Part shown: in pieces, positions 22,039-33,546 of the stretch
How the letters are laid out: each line of letters begins with the position of its first letter
Position numbering within the stretch: position 1 is the first letter of the stretch
Origin: Chloranthus sessilifolius
Taxonomy: Eukaryota; Streptophyta; Magnoliopsida; Chloranthales; Chloranthaceae
Assembly (NCBI GenBank): GCA_021018995.1
Contig: CM037590.1
Span: 99,945,097 to 100,009,096 of the forward strand
Reading direction: 5' to 3'
DNA length: 64,000 nucleotides
Program-made: the position numbers and the translations under genes
Notes under the pieces: generated by a model
The model's database searches: none
What the model saw: only the letters and a program-made list of their open reading frames with translations
Told to the model about the DNA's origin: nothing

Positions 22039-24543
22039 TGTTAAGACCTGAAAAGTACCACTTTTCACCCCTTAACTTAACCTTTGATTAGACCCTTAGC
22101 CACCTAATAAACTCGTCTTAAGTGTTTTGTTCAGGAAATAATTAGCAGTGAAATAAGGCCAAGAATCCTGTTATGGAGCCTGCGTTGGCACCAGATGCCC
22201 CTCAGCAAGAATGAACCTTGAAGCCTCGCGCAGATCAGCTGAGCTTCCCAAGGCTTTACAAGTAACCTCTCATGCAGATGAATGACTGAGGAGCTTCAGA
22301 AACTCAACTCCGTGCAGCTCTCGTGAAGCTCAAGAGTAGAACACAGTGCTCAGTGTCACGCAGTTCAAAGCAGACCTCTCTTAACCTCGTGAAGGTCGCT
22401 TAAGACAGCTGAGGAGAGAGAGCTTCAGAAGATTTCTCGCGTAGCTGTCGCGCAGTTGCCACGGGGTACAATTCTCAGAAGAAGAATGCCTCGCGCAGTT
22501 CGCGCACCATTCAAGAAAGAAAGCATCCTAGCAAAGGCAAGGCCAAGCTCGCGAAGATTGAGCAAGACAAAGAACCTCGCGCAGTTCAAAACTCAAAAGA
22601 ACCTCGCGAGGTAACTCGTGAAGTCTAAGTAAAGAGAAGAGCTCGCGCCGTTCTCACGCTGCTGCCCAGCGAAGACTAATCTACCGTGCGACTGCTTGAA
22701 TTGCAACCTCGCGATGCTTGAGACTGTGTTTTCTATTCAACCTCGCGAACTCCAACCCAACGAGAGCTCAACTCTCTACTGCGCGACTGCCTGAAGAGCA
22801 AACCAAGGCAACCTCACGACGGCTGAAGCTTCAGTGTCAAATCATCCTAGCGAAGAGCAATGAGCTACCACGCGACAAGTCTGGGAAACTACAGCTACCT
22901 AGCGAGGCTCTGAACCTAAACTTCCATCTCTTTAGCAGAGGGCATTCTGGAAATTTCTAGTGATTAGGGCACGCATTCCCACGCTCAAATCTCCATGCAC
23001 ATGCCCCGAGGCATCCAAGGATCAGTAGAAGGCCACGTGGCATCGTTAAAATTAGGGTTTCCTAACCCTAATGTGCCGCCACCCCACTGCTATATATACC
23101 CAGGCCTAGCTTAGGTTTAGGTATCTGGGAACCTATCTCAGATCGCTTTTCTTTTCTCTTTCTTTTTAGCAGTAAGTAGTTTTTCTTTTTCTTTTTCTTT
23201 TCTTCTCTCCATAGTCCAGCAATTGCTGGCTATGACTTTGTATATGTATTTGAGTTAGATTAATGGAAGTTTTGCAATAGGATTTATACTTTGTGGGATT
23301 GTTGTTTATATGTGAGATGCTCTGTGCAAGGCTGCTAGCTTGTGATCCCCCATTGCCTTGGCTGTGTTTCAAAGCAATGGAGGACTGATTTTAAGGGCCA
23401 TTCAGATCCAAGTAACCTGTGTGTCTGGGCTATCATGGTCTTCCAGCCTTAGCCCCACCACAGGACCTACTAGATCTGAAATCCCCATGGGAGCATGAGC
23501 TGGTAGCCTGGTGAACATGGTGGTAGCAGCGATAATCTTGTTTTGTTTTGGGCTCCATGAGGAGGATAACCTCTGGGATAGTTTGTGACCATTTAAGTGG
23601 ACAGATTATAGCCTTAGGGTGATTCTGATCCACCGATCCAAGATGGATCCTTCTTCTTTTCACCTGAGCTTGTAGAAGCCTGGTGAGGGATTGTACAGAG
23701 GCAGTCTCCCCCATATTTGTATAGATCTGCCATCAGATGTCAGATCTGATCTGGTTATAGAGATTGTAGGCTGGTGACTGGACCATTGTAGCCTCTCTCA
23801 AGCAATGGACAACTGGATCGAAGGTTGTACTCAATCGCTTGCTGGTTCTATGTGTCTGGGCTATCATGGTTTTCCAGCCTTAGCCCCACATATGGAACTT
23901 TAGAGGTTGAGGTTCCCTATGGATTCCTGAGCTGGTAGCCTGGATGAAATAGTGCCTGCAATGATTTATTTGTTATGTTATGACCCATCCCTGGATAGTG
24001 GCTCCCCTATGGGATAGTCTGTGACTATTCAAGTGGACAGGTTATAGCCCTAAGGGTGGAGTCATGGCAATAGAGATGGGTTGGATCCTTTCTCCTCAGA
24101 GGTGATAATGTAGCCTCTGGACAAGATTTCTATAACATCAGATCTGAATCTGAGTTACAAAAACTCCTCTGACCTGGGCTCAATAACATATTTCTCACCC
24201 TTTTTATAATTATTTTCCACACTCCATCCATCCTCTCAATCCTTTCTATAATTTAGTTATTAGAATACTTAGAATAAGTGACCTTAAACTCCCCTCCTTT
24301 TAGGACTGCCAGATCTGTAGACAGATCTGGAGGGACTACTAGAGACGGCTCCCTTGGAGCCTTAGATCACCTTTCCCTGTGGGACAAACTCTTACTTATC
24401 AAAACTTGCTACAAAGGACCCTGTATCTTGCAGGTCTAGGATTTCTGAGTTGTGCTGATTCATCCCCTGTTTTATTTTGTTTTTGATTTTTAAATAACTT
24501 TCGCCAACAACCAATAAGCGAAGCACACTTGAGATCGACAACA
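22039..24543 (+). mobile_element. 3' LTR of Athila element 1
   Basis: 2505 bp from TGTTAAGACC to GACAACA. It has the same layout as the 5' copy, with palindrome (22050-22066), CG words (about 22230-22900), TATA box (about 23090), two downstream modules, and an inverted repeat at 24309-24330 with arms CCAGATCTGT and ACAGATCTGG. It keeps more intact CG words than the 5' LTR, for example ACCTCGCGAGGT near 22600. Confidence 0.92.
23090..23099 (+). promoter_or_regulatory. TATA box, Athila 1 3' LTR
   Basis: CTATATATAC corresponds to the box in the 5' LTR. It could drive read-through into the downstream Tat LTR part. Confidence 0.65.
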
Positions 24544-24548
24544 AACCC
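24544..24548 (+). repeat. Target-site duplication AACCC, right copy (Athila 1)
   Basis: Matches 11412-11416. The Tat LTR resumes after it. Confidence 0.9.
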
Positions 24549-25508
24549 TCCAAGTGGCCTAAAGCCTCACCCCATCATCCACCATTAGAACCACCTTCAC
24601 ACCTTTTCAAGCTCTCAAAATCCTAGGAAACCTTAGATTTGAGATCTCCTAATTGCTAACCTCAATTAACATCTAAGTGGCCTCCTAACCCACCCTTTTC
24701 CTATAAATAGAGCCCCCCACCCCTTGGTTTAGGGGTTGAGAATTTTGCTTAATAGATAAAGAGCTCAAAGTGAGAAGTTCTTCTTCCCTTTGGTGCACTA
24801 TTTTCACCTAAAATCCAGAATTCAAAATCCCTTCCCAAGCTTGCTCTTACACTCAAAACCCTTAGCCTAGGTGTGTGTGATCCCCTAGCCTCTCTTCTCC
24901 ATCTCTTAGCTAGTAGGCCTTAGTAGTTAGAACCCCTTCTTCCACCATACAAAGCCTTTAAGAGCTCATCAAAGTAAGCCACGCAAGGCTCTCCTACGGT
25001 GCTACAAGGGCCCGAGGGCTCCGGCTCTCCCCTTTTTTCTCCTATCTCTTTTTGGTATTCCTTACTCTTTCATTTGTGCCGTTATGCTGCCAAATTTTCG
25101 GTAGGAACAGAGGGGCACAAATAGGATTGGAGGCCCATTTGGGTAAGAGGGAACCATTTCCTTGTCTTTTACATCATTTTATTTTTGGCCATTAGTAGAG
25201 ACCGCGTTAAGCGGGTTGATCGAGTGCCTAACACCTTCCCGATCGATAATCGAAGTCCCTACCCAAGAGCCTTTGGTGTGGACCAGATTCAGAGTCATAT
25301 TTTTAGCACTTCGGTGCTCATAAAAATGAACTAGGTATCCCGGGACACCAAAAGCTCCGGGTGGCGACTCTATATGTTTTATCGTTAGAGAGTGCATCGT
25401 CGCGACGGGATCGTCTCGATTCCCATGGTTGGCCAATAGGATCATGTTAGGTGATCTGACGACGTGACCTTTTCTATATATGATAAGGGAAAAAGTCAGG
25501 CTGTCACA
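24549..25508 (+). mobile_element. Tat LTR, right part
   Basis: Continuation of the LTR interrupted at 11416. It has a TATA box at 24701, a long leader, a GGGTGGCGACTC-like block near 25360 and a GTCGCGACGGGATCG block near 25398. It ends CTGTCACA directly before a tRNA-iMet-like primer site. That makes this the end of a functional LTR layout. Confidence 0.8.
24701..24710 (+). promoter_or_regulatory. TATA box, Tat LTR
   Basis: CTATAAATAG, an excellent plant TATA match, followed by C-rich sequence and a leader. Confidence 0.75.
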
Positions 25509-25510
25509 GG

Positions 25511-25628
25511 TGGTATCAAAGCCAAGGCGTTAAGTCATTTGGAGACTTAACTTTGGTGTACACATATGGCTACATTTCTGATGTTTGTTCAGTGTTAGGA
25601 TTTAGGTTCAATCTATGATTTATCAGAT
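25511..25628 (+). other. Primer site (tRNA-Met-like) and Tat leader fragment
   Basis: TGGTATCAAAGCC is one base from the canonical initiator-Met primer site TGGTATCAGAGCC and lies two bases after the Tat LTR. Only about 105 bp of leader follow before the next LTR starts at 25629. So this LTR has a polypurine tract on its left and a primer site on its right. Confidence 0.75.
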
Positions 25629-26902
25629 TGTTAAGCAGTGAAAAATACCATTTTTCACCACCTAACCTGACCTTTGATGAACCTTTGAGTTGACTAATAA
25701 TGTTTTTTGAGTGTATTTTATAGATAAGCAATAAATTACAGTCCTAGTACAAACATCCATCTAAAAAGGCCAAAGAAGCAATCTGCTACTCAACATGTGC
25801 TCATATAGCCCAAAAGCCTGCCAATCAAATAATCCACAGAGCCTTAAAAGTTCATGAGAATGTCATGGGCCCAATTGGGTATGCTCGGGACCAAGTGCAG
25901 TTGCAAGGAATGAAGATTGAACCCACCAAGAGACTACTGTGTGCTGACAGATGAAAGACAACACACAAAAGATGTGTGCCAGCTGTGGAAGCTCAAACCA
26001 GAACATCTCGAGAGGTTAACTCAACATGTCTAGAGGTTCTGAAGAGATAAGAGAAGCTATCGAGAGGTTCCATGAACCTATTAAGAAGATCTGAGGGTGT
26101 ACTTGAACCTGTCGTGGAGTTAAATGGGGAAGAATGTAAGCTGTCAAGAGGTTCTGAAGATATCTTATAACCTGTCAAGACGTATTGGGGGAAATGTAAA
26201 GTTGTCGATAAGTGGACAGAACTTATCGAAGGGCTTGAGGTACAGCAGTGGATCCTGTCGAAAGCTTACCTGGAGATGCAGGGGAGCTTGCGAGGTTCCA
26301 ACTACTTATCACGAGGTTCCCCTGAACCTATCGGGCAGTGTAAGTCAAGCTGTCGATAACTTACCTGAAGCTGCGCTCATTCTTGTGAGGATTGAAGTGA
26401 CCTGTCGAGCACTCAACTGAAGACTGTATAACAAGTTGACATGGTGTTTATAACCTGTCGAGAGGATTGATAGAGACTGGACAGAAGTAAGAATTTCTGT
26501 CAACTTGTCAAGAATTGTTATCAACCTGTCGAGAAGTACCCAAAGCTGTTGAAAGCCACAAGAAACTTGTCGATTGAAGGGGCCAAGCAGACTCAGAACC
26601 TATCGAGAGGTTCCCTGAACCTCTCGACACTCGAATTAGGAACTTCTCAGTTCCATTCAAAGTAGTTGCCAACTTCAGTGCTTTGTGCACACATTCCAAG
26701 GTATGTCAACAGCCCTTGGGGGTATTTTTAGAAGTCATATGGGCACGAATGGGAACTCTAACCACTTCACATGCACTTATTCAGTTTGAACCAATGGATG
26801 GAAAGCTTCTAGAAGTAAAATCAGCCACATCAGCAGCTCAGAATGACAAAATTATTCTCTTGAGCTCTGATTGGCTAAAAGAGATCTGAAGACAGAGAGA
26901 AG

Positions 26903-26910
26903 AGTATAAA
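26903..26910 (+). promoter_or_regulatory. TATA box, element 3 5' LTR
   Basis: GTATAAAA, following the CG-word region as in the other LTRs. Confidence 0.65.
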
Positions 26911-27311
26911 AGCTTGAAGAACTTACAGAGCTAGGATCCAGAAATTGAGAGAGCTCAGACAAAAATCCGAATTCCCATCTCCAACATTCCTTCCCTCTTT
27001 CTTCTTGCCCCATTCTTTCCTTAGCCAATCATGGTTGGTTAAACCTCTTTAGTAGCTAGGGTGACGTTGAGAGCTATAAATTGAGAGGTTTAAAGCTTTG
27101 TAAGAGGATTAGATATTGCACAGATTACAGATCTAAGTACAATTGAACTATAAGTTGTATTGATTTAGTCATTGTTGAATGTAAAGTTAATTTAGATCCA
27201 TACATCTCTAGTTTGTCATCTGATTTTCGTAGATCTAATATCTCTGTGGATGCCTGAGCTTGTAGCCTTGCATCCATAGCATCTGCAATAGTTTACCTAT
27301 TCTAATTAAGA

Positions 27312-27316
27312 CCCTT
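27312..27316 (+). repeat. Target-site duplication CCCTT, left copy
   Basis: CCCTT precedes TGTGACAACC and recurs at 30009-30013 after the last bases TTACA of the insert. Confidence 0.85.
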
Positions 27317-30008
27317 TGTGACAACCTGATTTTTATACCTGAAAATCCATGCCATCAGGATCATGCTCTGGATGATCCCTAGGATAAGTCATGAAGTGTC
27401 TGCTCGTCTAGCAGAAATCAGAGCAGACATTGTCCCGTAGTGGTAGATCGAGTCATTATATATAGCTTTAAATAAAGAAGCAATGATAAAACATCTACAT
27501 AAGGATAAAAGAATATGTATTCTCCAAAAAGGAACCAAGAAGAACCACTGGTAATGGACATCCATCACCCAAAATAATGGTTCCGATAGTGGTACCTACA
27601 GAATATATATAAATACCAATAAACAACATCTATAATAATAAATACAGACGGTGGCCACCAGGCACACAATAATCCAGAGCATCATACAAAAATCCCAAAA
27701 TATAAGACTCATGTACCCAGACTATGGATAAAAATCGTCTGCCTGGACGTCAGTCTCCTCGTCCTCAGCCTCAACCTTTGGATCAGGCTGGTAATCAGGA
27801 TCACTCTCAGTGCCGGGAGCTCTAGCCTCAGAACCTATAATAATTATAGAAAATAGGGTGAGCTACATCTAAGCTCAATAGAAGAATCCCAACTAAAATT
27901 GTATTGAAAATGTAAGACATGATATGCAGGTAGTATCTCAAAGTAGGAAATCAAATCAAAATATGCAGACATGATCAATCAGATGGCATGTACTGAGTTT
28001 TCAAACAAGAACAGATGTTATGCATAAATATATCTTTGGTGACTTAAATTATGAATATTTCTAACTTAAGAAACTCCCGTGATTATATAGCACAGAGTAA
28101 TCAGGAATATGCCGATAGAAAACCCCAACCAATCATCGTTCACATGAACAATTTTAGGGTGCAACAATGCCTCATCTATGGAGTGCAATTGTGCCGAGAG
28201 ATTTACAAAGCAGATGCACGATTGTGCCAGGGCACGAATATACCGCCGAATCGGTGAGGATCATTTGGTTAAATCCTCAAATCACATACACACATATGAC
28301 CTCAAGAGTCAGATATCAGAAATTAGGAACATGTTTCAGAATATAGAAATCAGAAAGCAGGAATAAGAGATTATAGAGATTACTGATATGCAAACATGCT
28401 TTTTAAAATAGAAATCAGGATATAGATATGAAAGGATCATGAAATCATAGTCAGATACATTTTAGGTTGAATTTCCCCTACCTTAGATCAGACCTCTTTC
28501 TAAGCAAATCCAAAGCTTTTCAGAGCATCATGGTCTGATCCTAGACCATAAATATAGTACACTAGATGTCAGGGATGTCAGAACATCAACTGGCACGGTG
28601 TCCAATAGCGCCTAATTTACCAAATCAAAACAAGCTAAAAACAGGCGTGATTGATCGATCAACAGCCTTGATTGATCGATCAATCCATCTCATTGATCGA
28701 TCAATGACCTCATTGATCGATCAACCCTTCACATAACTAACATGTGACAAAGGTTAATTGATCGATCAACAACCTCGATTGATCGATCAATTCATCTCAT
28801 TGATCGATCAATAGCCTGGATTGATCGATCAATGCTTCAATTGATTGATCAATAGCCTCTTATTCTTCACATTTGTCAAAGGAAAATTGATCGATCAACA
28901 CCTTAGTTGATCGACCAATCCATCTCATTGATCGATCGATGTTCCCCTTGATCGATCACTAGCCTAAATTTTAAATTTCCCTCTTCCTCTTCTCACAAAA
29001 ACTTTATATAAATTGATCGATCAATGCCCTTATTGATCGATCAATCTTTGCCACTGATCGATCACCTCATTGTGATCGATCAATCTTCAGAATTGATTGA
29101 TCAATTAATAAATTGATCGATCAATGCCCATCGGGCACTGAACTTTCAGAAAAATGCCTCTACTGTTCCCACTTAATGCTTATACAAATTGATCGATCAA
29201 TGCATCTCATTGATCGATCACCCCAGTATTGATCGATCAATCTTCAGGATTGATCAATCAATAATGACAGTTCTCTGTCATTAATGGCGGTCACCCATTT
29301 AACCCATTTTAACCCCTTATCATTCATGGTTTTTAACAACCACTCACACACACACCTATACACACACATGAGGCTTTAACTTTGCCCTTATTAAATGTAA
29401 AAGCTCACCTCTAATTGGGCCCTTTTGGGGTCTCGGCAAACAAAATTCGAAGAGGGTTTCGATTTCGACTCTTGGAGTTTATCACCGCTATGGCTCGAGC
29501 AAGCAGACGATCAATTCCGCTTCAACACGCAGAAACCGCACACATACCCAGACTAAACGTGGAGCATTTATTTGATCTCTCCACCCTCTATTTCCGACAA
29601 CGCACGACCTCGGGTATCACTAACCCCGTTTTCTCAAAAAAAGGTCCTCTCAAAACACAACCTAGCTACAGATTTTTCAAGAAGCAAGAGGAAGAAGAAG
29701 AAAGGTATCCAATCCAAACCTCTTCCTTCTCATATAAGCTAAGGAACAAAAATATCTTTGATATTTCTATTTCCTCCCTACGCTTGGCTCCGGTGTGAAG
29801 CGCCCACACATCTATGGCGTACTATGCCACATCAATGACCTACAAGTCTCGGATTTAAGCAAGAAGTCACACATGACTTCTCATATATATGGATTAATAT
29901 TGTTTCTAATAATATTAATTATTAATTTTTAAATTTTATCTCAATTTCCGTGCCAGGCACGCATATCGAAGTAGTCAGATTCTTATTCAAAATTTCAGGG
30001 CTATTACA
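27317..30008 (-). mobile_element. Solo LTR, reverse orientation, chromovirus-like
   Basis: A 2692-bp insert from TGTGACAACC to TTACA with a CCCTT duplication, lying inside the element 3 LTR. Read on the minus strand it starts TGTAATAGCCCTGAAATTTT and ends AAAATCAGGTTGTCACA, resembling Del/Tekay chromovirus LTR ends (from memory). No internal coding region is present, so it is a solo LTR. It carries a dense palindrome cluster (28651-29271) and a minus-strand TATA candidate near 29003-29012. Open frames inside match no family. Confidence 0.78.
28651..29271. repeat. Cluster of TTGATCGATCAA palindromes
   Basis: By hand count, about 18 exact copies of TGATCGATCA plus about five one-base variants in 620 bp, spaced about 12 to 60 bp. 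Most have the full 12-bp palindrome TTGATCGATCAA or ATTGATCGATCAAT. Spacers differ, so this is not a simple satellite. CATCTCATTGATCG and AATGCCC recur beside several copies. Confidence 0.92.
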
Positions 30009-30013
30009 CCCTT
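30009..30013 (+). repeat. Target-site duplication CCCTT, right copy
   Basis: Matches 27312-27316. The element 3 LTR resumes after it. Confidence 0.85.
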
Positions 30014-30580
30014 GAAGAAGAGGAATCTCTGGGATGATCTGTGACCATTCAAGTGGACAAATCATAGCCTTAGGATTACTCTAATTCTCTGGTCTAGGTT
30101 AGATTCTTATACCTTGCATCTGAGCTTGTAGCCAGATGAAGGATTGTTGCAAATCAATTTTATACATTGCCTTTGAACCAATTGATTTTCAGTGAAGACG
30201 AAAATCCCTAGTTGCTACTTCCCACCTTTTGGTTTTAATATTTTTCTTCATTTCATTAAATCTGAGTTTTCATCAGTTCTGGATCATTTGCATTTGATTT
30301 TTATAGTTTTTCTAGTAGAGTGACAACCCTTAAAACCTCTCTTCTTTCCTTCCCTTGCATTAATTTAGGATAGAGTGCCAGATCTGATTTAGATATGGAG
30401 ATTTACCCTATTTCAGATCACATTTCCCTGTGGACATACCCTGACTTATCCCTTAAAGCTTGCTATAACAACCCTGGTTCTTACAGGACTGCTTGCTTAC
30501 CTTGATCCCATCTCTCTGTGATTTAGCCTTTTAATTTGCTCTTTTAACTCTTTAATAATTGTAAGGTAAGAAAGGCAACA
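30014..30580 (+). mobile_element. Element 3 5' LTR, right part
   Basis: Continues with GGGATGATCTGTGACCATTC (conserved leader hairpin, 30031-30069) and TGAGCTTGTAGCCAGATGAA, both matching element 4 near 57366-57470. It ends GGCAACA. Without the nested insert this LTR is about 2255 bp. Confidence 0.8.
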
Positions 30581-30586
30581 AGTTTT

Positions 30587-30603
30587 TGGTGCCGCAGCAG
30601 GGA
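30587..30603 (+). other. Decayed tRNA-Asp-like primer site, element 3
   Basis: TGGTGCCGCAGCAGGGA, preceded by AGTTTT as in the other Athila copies. It differs from the canonical site at several positions. Confidence 0.7.
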
Positions 30604-33533
30604 GTTTTGATCTAGTTAGTAGATCTGAGTTTTTCATTTTGTAGATTTGATTTTTTTAGTTTTTATTGTATTAAAACTATTTGAATTAATGTCTGCTGCA
30701 ATTTTTTGTATAGAAAACCTGTTTTAATGCTGTAGTAATATCGAATTTTCTGAGTTTCTATTGTTTGCCTTTTAGCTATTTGAATAAATGTTGCTATTGC
30801 CTTGTGCATTTTTGCAGAAATGTGGCAGTAGCCTGAGTTTTTCTTTTTGTTTTGCTTATTACATTCACTTTGCTTGAATAAGGTACTGCTGCAGTTTTTA
30901 AATTTTTGCCGATCTAGAGCAACAGCTAAAAGAGGAGCAAATGGATTGCAGCTGGAGCAAATCTGCCTGAGTTTCCATCCCCTTCTCCTTTGCATTCATT
31001 TTCAATTTTTAAATTCTTTAAAACCAATAGTTTTGCTGTGTTTAGTGTTTGTCTTTGTTTTAATTTCTGCTGTCATTTAAGGCATGCTGATTTAAAAAAA
31101 AAATAACAAAACCAAATTGAAAAAAAAAATAATTTCTGATTTGTTTCTTATTATTTTTCAGCAGTAGTAAATGAGGGCTCTTGTTGAGCCCAGGCTGATC
31201 AAAAACACATAAAAAGAAAAAATATAAAAACATAAAAATATTTTTCAGATGGGCTGCTTTCCTTTGCCTACATTCATATACCCCATCTGGAACTGCTGAG
31301 ATCATGGTCCTTCAATTTATAAAAAATCATGATAGTTAATAAGTAGTGGATCATATTTTGTTTTGAAGATTTAATGGAACCTCTGCATTCATTCACTTTC
31401 ATGATTTTTTTAGCATAAATGGGTCTCAACTGTGTATGAATCCTGCTTTTACCTGTGTACATCCATGCTGACATTATTTCAAAAATTGTATTGATTCATA
31501 TACATTCTCAGTACCAAACACACACAACAGCACAGAGGGCATTACTTTATCAGGTTTGATTCTTAGGATTTTCTGTTTTAGGAATTTTTAGTTTAAATTC
31601 TGTTTTTAGATTGCTGATTTTTCTTTCTTAGGTTAATATGTGTCCTAGTTTTACTATTTTTTCTTCACTTTTTGTAGCTTTGTGATCAATTTTTATCTTT
31701 GTTTTGCTGTTTTTATGATTTTGGCAGTAATTTTCTTGCATTTGTATATCATTTTTTCTATTTTTTTTGTTAATATATTCAGTTTTGCATTCTTCTTTGC
31801 TGCATATTGCTTTTATTGTTCTCTCTTACTTTGCCCTGCTGCCCCTGGTTACTCACTGTGTAAACATTGAGGACAATGTTCATCATAGGTTTGGGGGTAT
31901 GGCAGGTGTGCCAATGAAATAAGTTAACGCTAGTGCAACTATGTTGAATAATGTTTTTTGAAATAAAGTGACTTCCCACCTGATTTTTCTTGAAAAGGAG
32001 GAAATTAAAAATTTTTTAAAACTAAAATGTTTTCTAGTTCTAACATTTTCATGAAGTAAATGTCAAGAAATTTTCAAAAATTAATGTTTAGTGAACTTGA
32101 AAAGAGAGAAAATTGTGAGGATATATCCCAAGAAATTTGATGAAAGACCATACCTAATGAAATTTGGGCCTGAAAAATTTTCTTTGAAGAGTGTTTTGGC
32201 AATTTTCCTGCTCTAAGGACTGATTGAATATAGTCTTGCTCACTAGAAGTTAGGCAAATCCAAGTTAAAACAACTTGACAACATTCATGACATTGAGGAC
32301 ATGAAGTAAGGCCATCCTTTGGACAGTTTGAGCTTAAAATTTTTCACCTTTAAACTGCCCTTGATACACACCATTTGAGCCTTGAAAACCCAAGTTGTTC
32401 TTTGATAAGAAACCAAAGTATTTTTTTTCCTCAACCTCTTAACCTGTTTCAGTTCACCCTCCATCTGAGAAGTCAGGAAGTAAAGGGAGAAGTAAGGTTG
32501 GAGGAGTAAGGTTTCATATTTGGTGGAAGGAGAAGAAAACACATTAAAAGACAGTTGTGTATCAGATGTATAGTTGTGGCATTCCAGCCCATAAAAAAAT
32601 AAAATAAGAAGGAAAAGCATACAAAAAGAAAAAGAGAAGGAAACCAGAAAAGCAAAATGAAAGAATGAGAAAGAGAAGTCATTTCATTGAAAGATTGAAA
32701 AAAAAAAGATTAGAGGCTGATCACTTCAAATATGAAAATTCAAGAAGAAGATGAAGATGAGCTGAAATAAAGAAGGTGTTGTCATGACCACCTCCTTATC
32801 TTACTAATTTCTCATATTTGAATCCCATTCTACCCTTTCATTATTTATAAACCTCACCCATAAGCCACATTACAACCCAATAAAATGAGCCTACTGATCT
32901 GAAATGGATTGAGCTGTCATGTGGAGATGAGGATTTATTTAATCTATGGTGAAATGAGTTAGAAAATTTTAAAAATTAGAGCAATGCCTATGCTCATGCT
33001 TGCAGTCCTATTTGAGGGCTGTAACTACTCTTGAGTTGTGTGGAATGATGCACCCTTCTATTTTTATTTTAAGTGATAGCCCTGGTAAGACTTGGGTATG
33101 AAATTAAGTTTGTTGGGGGCATTATCAAAACAGAGTTCTCAATTTAATGGTGAGCTTTGCATTAATTAACATGCACAATGCCTTGACATAAGGTAATTGA
33201 TAGTGAAGGAATTACAACAGAATTCCAGGTTTAAATTGCTATTTTTCGATTGAGAATCCTCCAAAATTGAATGAACAAGGTGTGGAATGAATTTTATTTT
33301 ACTTAAACTCTGTTTTAGCATGTTGCATTAGTTTTAACTGATTTTATTGGAGAAGTTTGTGGGTACCTTAACTGAAAACCCTCAGGAGACTCCACTCGTC
33401 CACTAGGGATCACCTAGGGATTTAAAAGGCTTGGTGCATATGCTAAATTCACCCGTGTTTCCTATGAAAGTGGCATTTAGTTTTGTAGGATAATTGTTTT
33501 AAATTTTACTTTGCTCGAGGACTAGCAAAGGTT
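30604..33533 (+). other. Element 3 internal region, non-coding
   Basis: About 2.9 kb, T-rich, with no gag, pol or ORF3. 30604-31850 matches nothing I recognise. From about 31855 it carries the same conserved blocks as the non-coding tails of elements 1 and 2: GAGGACAATGTTCATCATAGG, the CTCACTAGAAGTTAGG block near 32240, and CTGAAAACCCTCAGGAGAC near 33372. The long open frames are low-complexity T- or A-rich reads and are not called. Confidence 0.7.
31886..31902 (+). other. Internal polypurine-like tract, element 3
   Basis: TAGGTTTGGGGGTATGG, identical to the element 1 copy at 20689-20705, lies about 1.65 kb before the terminal tract. Confidence 0.7.
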
Positions 33534-33546
33534 AGGTTTGGGGGTG
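33534..33546 (+). other. Polypurine tract, element 3
   Basis: AGGTTTGGGGGTG, identical to Athila 1, directly precedes the 3' LTR. Confidence 0.85.

Larger units (their letters stand above)
11417..24543 (+). mobile_element. Athila element 1 (pol deleted), inserted in the Tat LTR
   Basis: A complete insertion flanked by AACCC. It has LTRs of about 2500 bp, a tRNA-Asp primer site (duplicated), gag, then directly ORF3, a 1.5-kb non-coding tail, a polypurine tract and a 3' LTR. Protease, RT, RNase H and integrase are missing: gag joins the last codons of integrase near 15945. It is non-autonomous. In the transcribed part the LTRs differ at about 7 of 280 bases compared by hand, but far more in the CG-rich upstream part. 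Confidence 0.93.
25629..27316 (+). mobile_element. Element 3 5' LTR, left part
   Basis: Starts TGTTAAGCAGTGAAAAATACC with a 17-bp palindrome at 25640-25656. From about 26000 to 26640 it carries many words of the type CCTGTCGAGAGGTT. A TATA box is at 26903. Downstream GATGCCTGAGCTTGTAGCC matches element 4 near 57280. Interrupted at CCCTT by the reverse solo LTR. Confidence 0.82.

Noticed and set aside
28651-29271. CRISPR-like regular repeats
   Set aside because: Repeats are 10-14 bp palindromes with spacers of very different length in plant LTR DNA; not a CRISPR array.
29415-29798. 127-codon + strand frame in the reverse solo LTR
   Set aside because: No family features, lies antisense in an LTR, and ends in composition-driven text. 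Treated as a chance frame.
30663-32682. Several Phe/Leu-rich frames on both strands in element 3
   Set aside because: T-rich or A-rich low-complexity reads with no conserved motif; hydrophobicity is compositional, so not an envelope.
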